From the NCBI GenBank assembly GCA_021838635.1, contig JAKCDC010000001.1:230065-294064 (forward strand): a DNA stretch of 64,000 nucleotides, given 5' to 3'. The position numbers and the translations under genes are program-made. The stretch is from Pseudomonadota bacterium (GTDB lineage: Bacteria > Pseudomonadota > Gammaproteobacteria > Steroidobacterales > Steroidobacteraceae). The notes under the pieces are model-generated. The model ran no database searches, had not been told where the DNA came from, and saw nothing but the letters and a program-made list of their open reading frames with translations. Below are positions 63,056 to 64,000 of the stretch, piece after piece. How positions within the stretch are numbered: position 1 is the first letter of the stretch; every line of letters starts with the position of its first letter.

Positions 63056-63826
63056 ATGACCATCAAAATCGAGCGCAAAATCGTCAAATATCAGGTACAA
63101 AAACCCGACGAGGCGCAGACCGAGAAGGCTGCGGTAGCACAGGCGGCAAGCCCCGAGCCGACGCCTGCTGCGGCACTGCCGCCGTTGCCGACCACGACAA
63201 CGGTCCGCGACAAGCACGGGCACATGGCGCAGGTCATCCGGATGCACGAGAAGCTCGAGCGTCCGGAGGTGCTGATCGGCTCGACGTATAAGATCAAGAC
63301 GCCGATTTCCGATCACGCCATGTACGTGACTATCAACGACATAGTGCTTAACGAAGATACGGAGTACGAGCAGCGCCGTCCGTTCGAGATTTTCATCAAC
63401 TCGAAGAATCTCGACCACTTCCAATGGATCGTCGCTCTGACGCGCATCATCTCCGCGGTCTTCCGCAAGGGCGGTGACGTCACGTTCTTGGTCGATGAGC
63501 TGAAGGCTGTATTCGATCCGCGTGGAGGCTACTGGCAATCGGGCGGGAAATTCATGCCCTCGATCATCGCCGAGCTCGGCTATGTCATCGAGCGACACCT
63601 GCAGACGATCGGTCTGCTGCGCAAGCCGCAACTCGATGAGCACCAGCAGAAGCTGGTTGATGAGAAGCGAGCTGAATATGAAGCGCGAACCCGACAGACG
63701 GACGCCTTCGCAAAGTCTGATTTTCCTGAGGGCGCGCAGTTATGCGCTAAGTGCAGTACGGCCGCGGTAGTGATGATGGACGGCTGCATGACTTGCCTCA
63801 ATTGCGGAGAGTCAAAGTGCGGGTGA
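63056..63826 (+). CDS. nrdJb: Ribonucleotide reductase small part NrdJb (TSCPD domain plus cysteine tail)
   Basis: 256 residues from ATG 63056 (MTIKIERKIV). A linker rich in A, T and P, then a TSCPD domain (VFRKGGDVTFLVDELK) and a C-terminal cysteine cluster CAKC, CMTCLNCGESKCG. This is the tail that reduces the active-site disulfide in class II enzymes, here a separate protein. Thirty bases after nrdJa, so the two are one operon. Confidence 0.9.
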   Translation: MTIKIERKIVKYQVQKPDEAQTEKAAVAQAASPEPTPAAALPPLPTTTTVRDKHGHMAQVIRMHEKLERPEVLIGSTYKIKTPISDHAMYVTINDIVLNEDTEYEQRRPFEIFINSKNLDHFQWIVALTRIISAVFRKGGDVTFLVDELKAVFDPRGGYWQSGGKFMPSIIAELGYVIERHLQTIGLLRKPQLDEHQQKLVDEKRAEYEARTRQTDAFAKSDFPEGAQLCAKCSTAAVVMMDGCMTCLNCGESKCG

Positions 63827-63868
63827 GAGTGTCGGGGCCCGCATAAGATCGAATTTTTGTTGTGGTTT

Positions 63869-63952
63869 ACCCCATAAGCTGAGACTTTCACCCCATAAGG
63901 TGAGACTTCTTACCCCATAAGGTGAGACTTCTTACCCCATAAGCTGAGACTT
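63869..63952 (+). repeat. Four 19-bp direct repeats near the window end
   Basis: ACCCCATAAG(C/G)TGAGACTT occurs at 63869-63887, 63890-63908, 63912-63930 and 63934-63952. Spacings of 21, 22 and 22 bp put all copies on one face of the helix. The variable base reads C, G, G, C. The array starts 42 bp after the nrdJb stop. Iterons, terminal repeats of an IS21-like element, or a regulator-binding array are all possible; the neighbouring DNA is not in the window. Confidence 0.8.
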
Positions 63953-64000
63953 CAGGGCAAATGGGGGCTTTCGGGGCGAAATCTGCCTGATCAGGGCATT

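Noticed and set aside
63869..63952. CRISPR array
   Set aside because: The spaces between repeats are 2-3 bp and constant, too short for spacers.

Overview
The window is high-GC bacterial chromosome from a gammaproteobacterium, probably in or near the Xanthomonadales/Nevskiales/Steroidobacterales (inference from gene content, not a phylogeny). Evidence includes the rpsU-yqeY-dnaG-rpoD macromolecular-synthesis order, folB/folK next to tsaD, a kynurenine-pathway operon, a B12-dependent ribonucleotide reductase split in two, and several proteobacterial DUF families. No rRNA, CRISPR array or complete insertion sequence is visible.

Region 1 (1-12.5 kb) is accessory. It holds a thioesterase; a LysR regulator divergent from a cupin / alcohol dehydrogenase / carboxymuconolactone-decarboxylase-like trio; a HipBA toxin-antitoxin pair; a ydeI-like gene split by a 280-bp transposon relic with a clear target duplication; and a 4.7-kb stretch bounded by direct repeats that end in the 3' part of tRNA-Gly(CCC). 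That stretch looks like an integrative element that has lost its integrase. It carries a DUF4143 ATPase, an autoregulated BlaI repressor and a broken BlaR1-like M56 sensor. A further copy of the element-end sequence just outside it suggests tandem islands.

Region 2 (12.5-25.4 kb) is mostly core: a LOG-family hydrolase, a cis-prenyltransferase paralogue, a winged-helix regulator plus membrane protein divergent from emrA-emrB-kynU-kmo, then rhodanese, trmB, marC, a DUF6763 protein, a Rieske protein, an AmpG-like permease and pyrE.

Region 3 (25.4-32.4 kb, minus strand) is one MoxR-DUF58-DUF4381-VWA-VWA-TPR-BatD operon. Region 4 (32.6-44.5 kb) holds a small ribbon-helix-helix-like pair, a 1,093-residue DUF3857/transglutaminase/TPR protein, and a minus-strand run of ECF sigma factor, membrane partner, bactofilin/RDD fusion, RND adaptor, RND pump and DUF2884 lipoprotein.

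Region 5 (44.6-64 kb) holds small conserved genes, a CAT-anticodon tRNA, an Lrp regulator, rpoD/dnaG/yqeY/rpsU, tsaD-folB-folK, a pteridine reductase, a MidA-like methyltransferase, a zinc aminopeptidase, cca, an NDUFA9-like protein, hsp20 with a sigma-32-like promoter, and nrdJa-nrdJb with NrdR-like boxes. The window ends in four 19-bp direct repeats spaced about 22 bp apart, whose owner lies beyond the edge.
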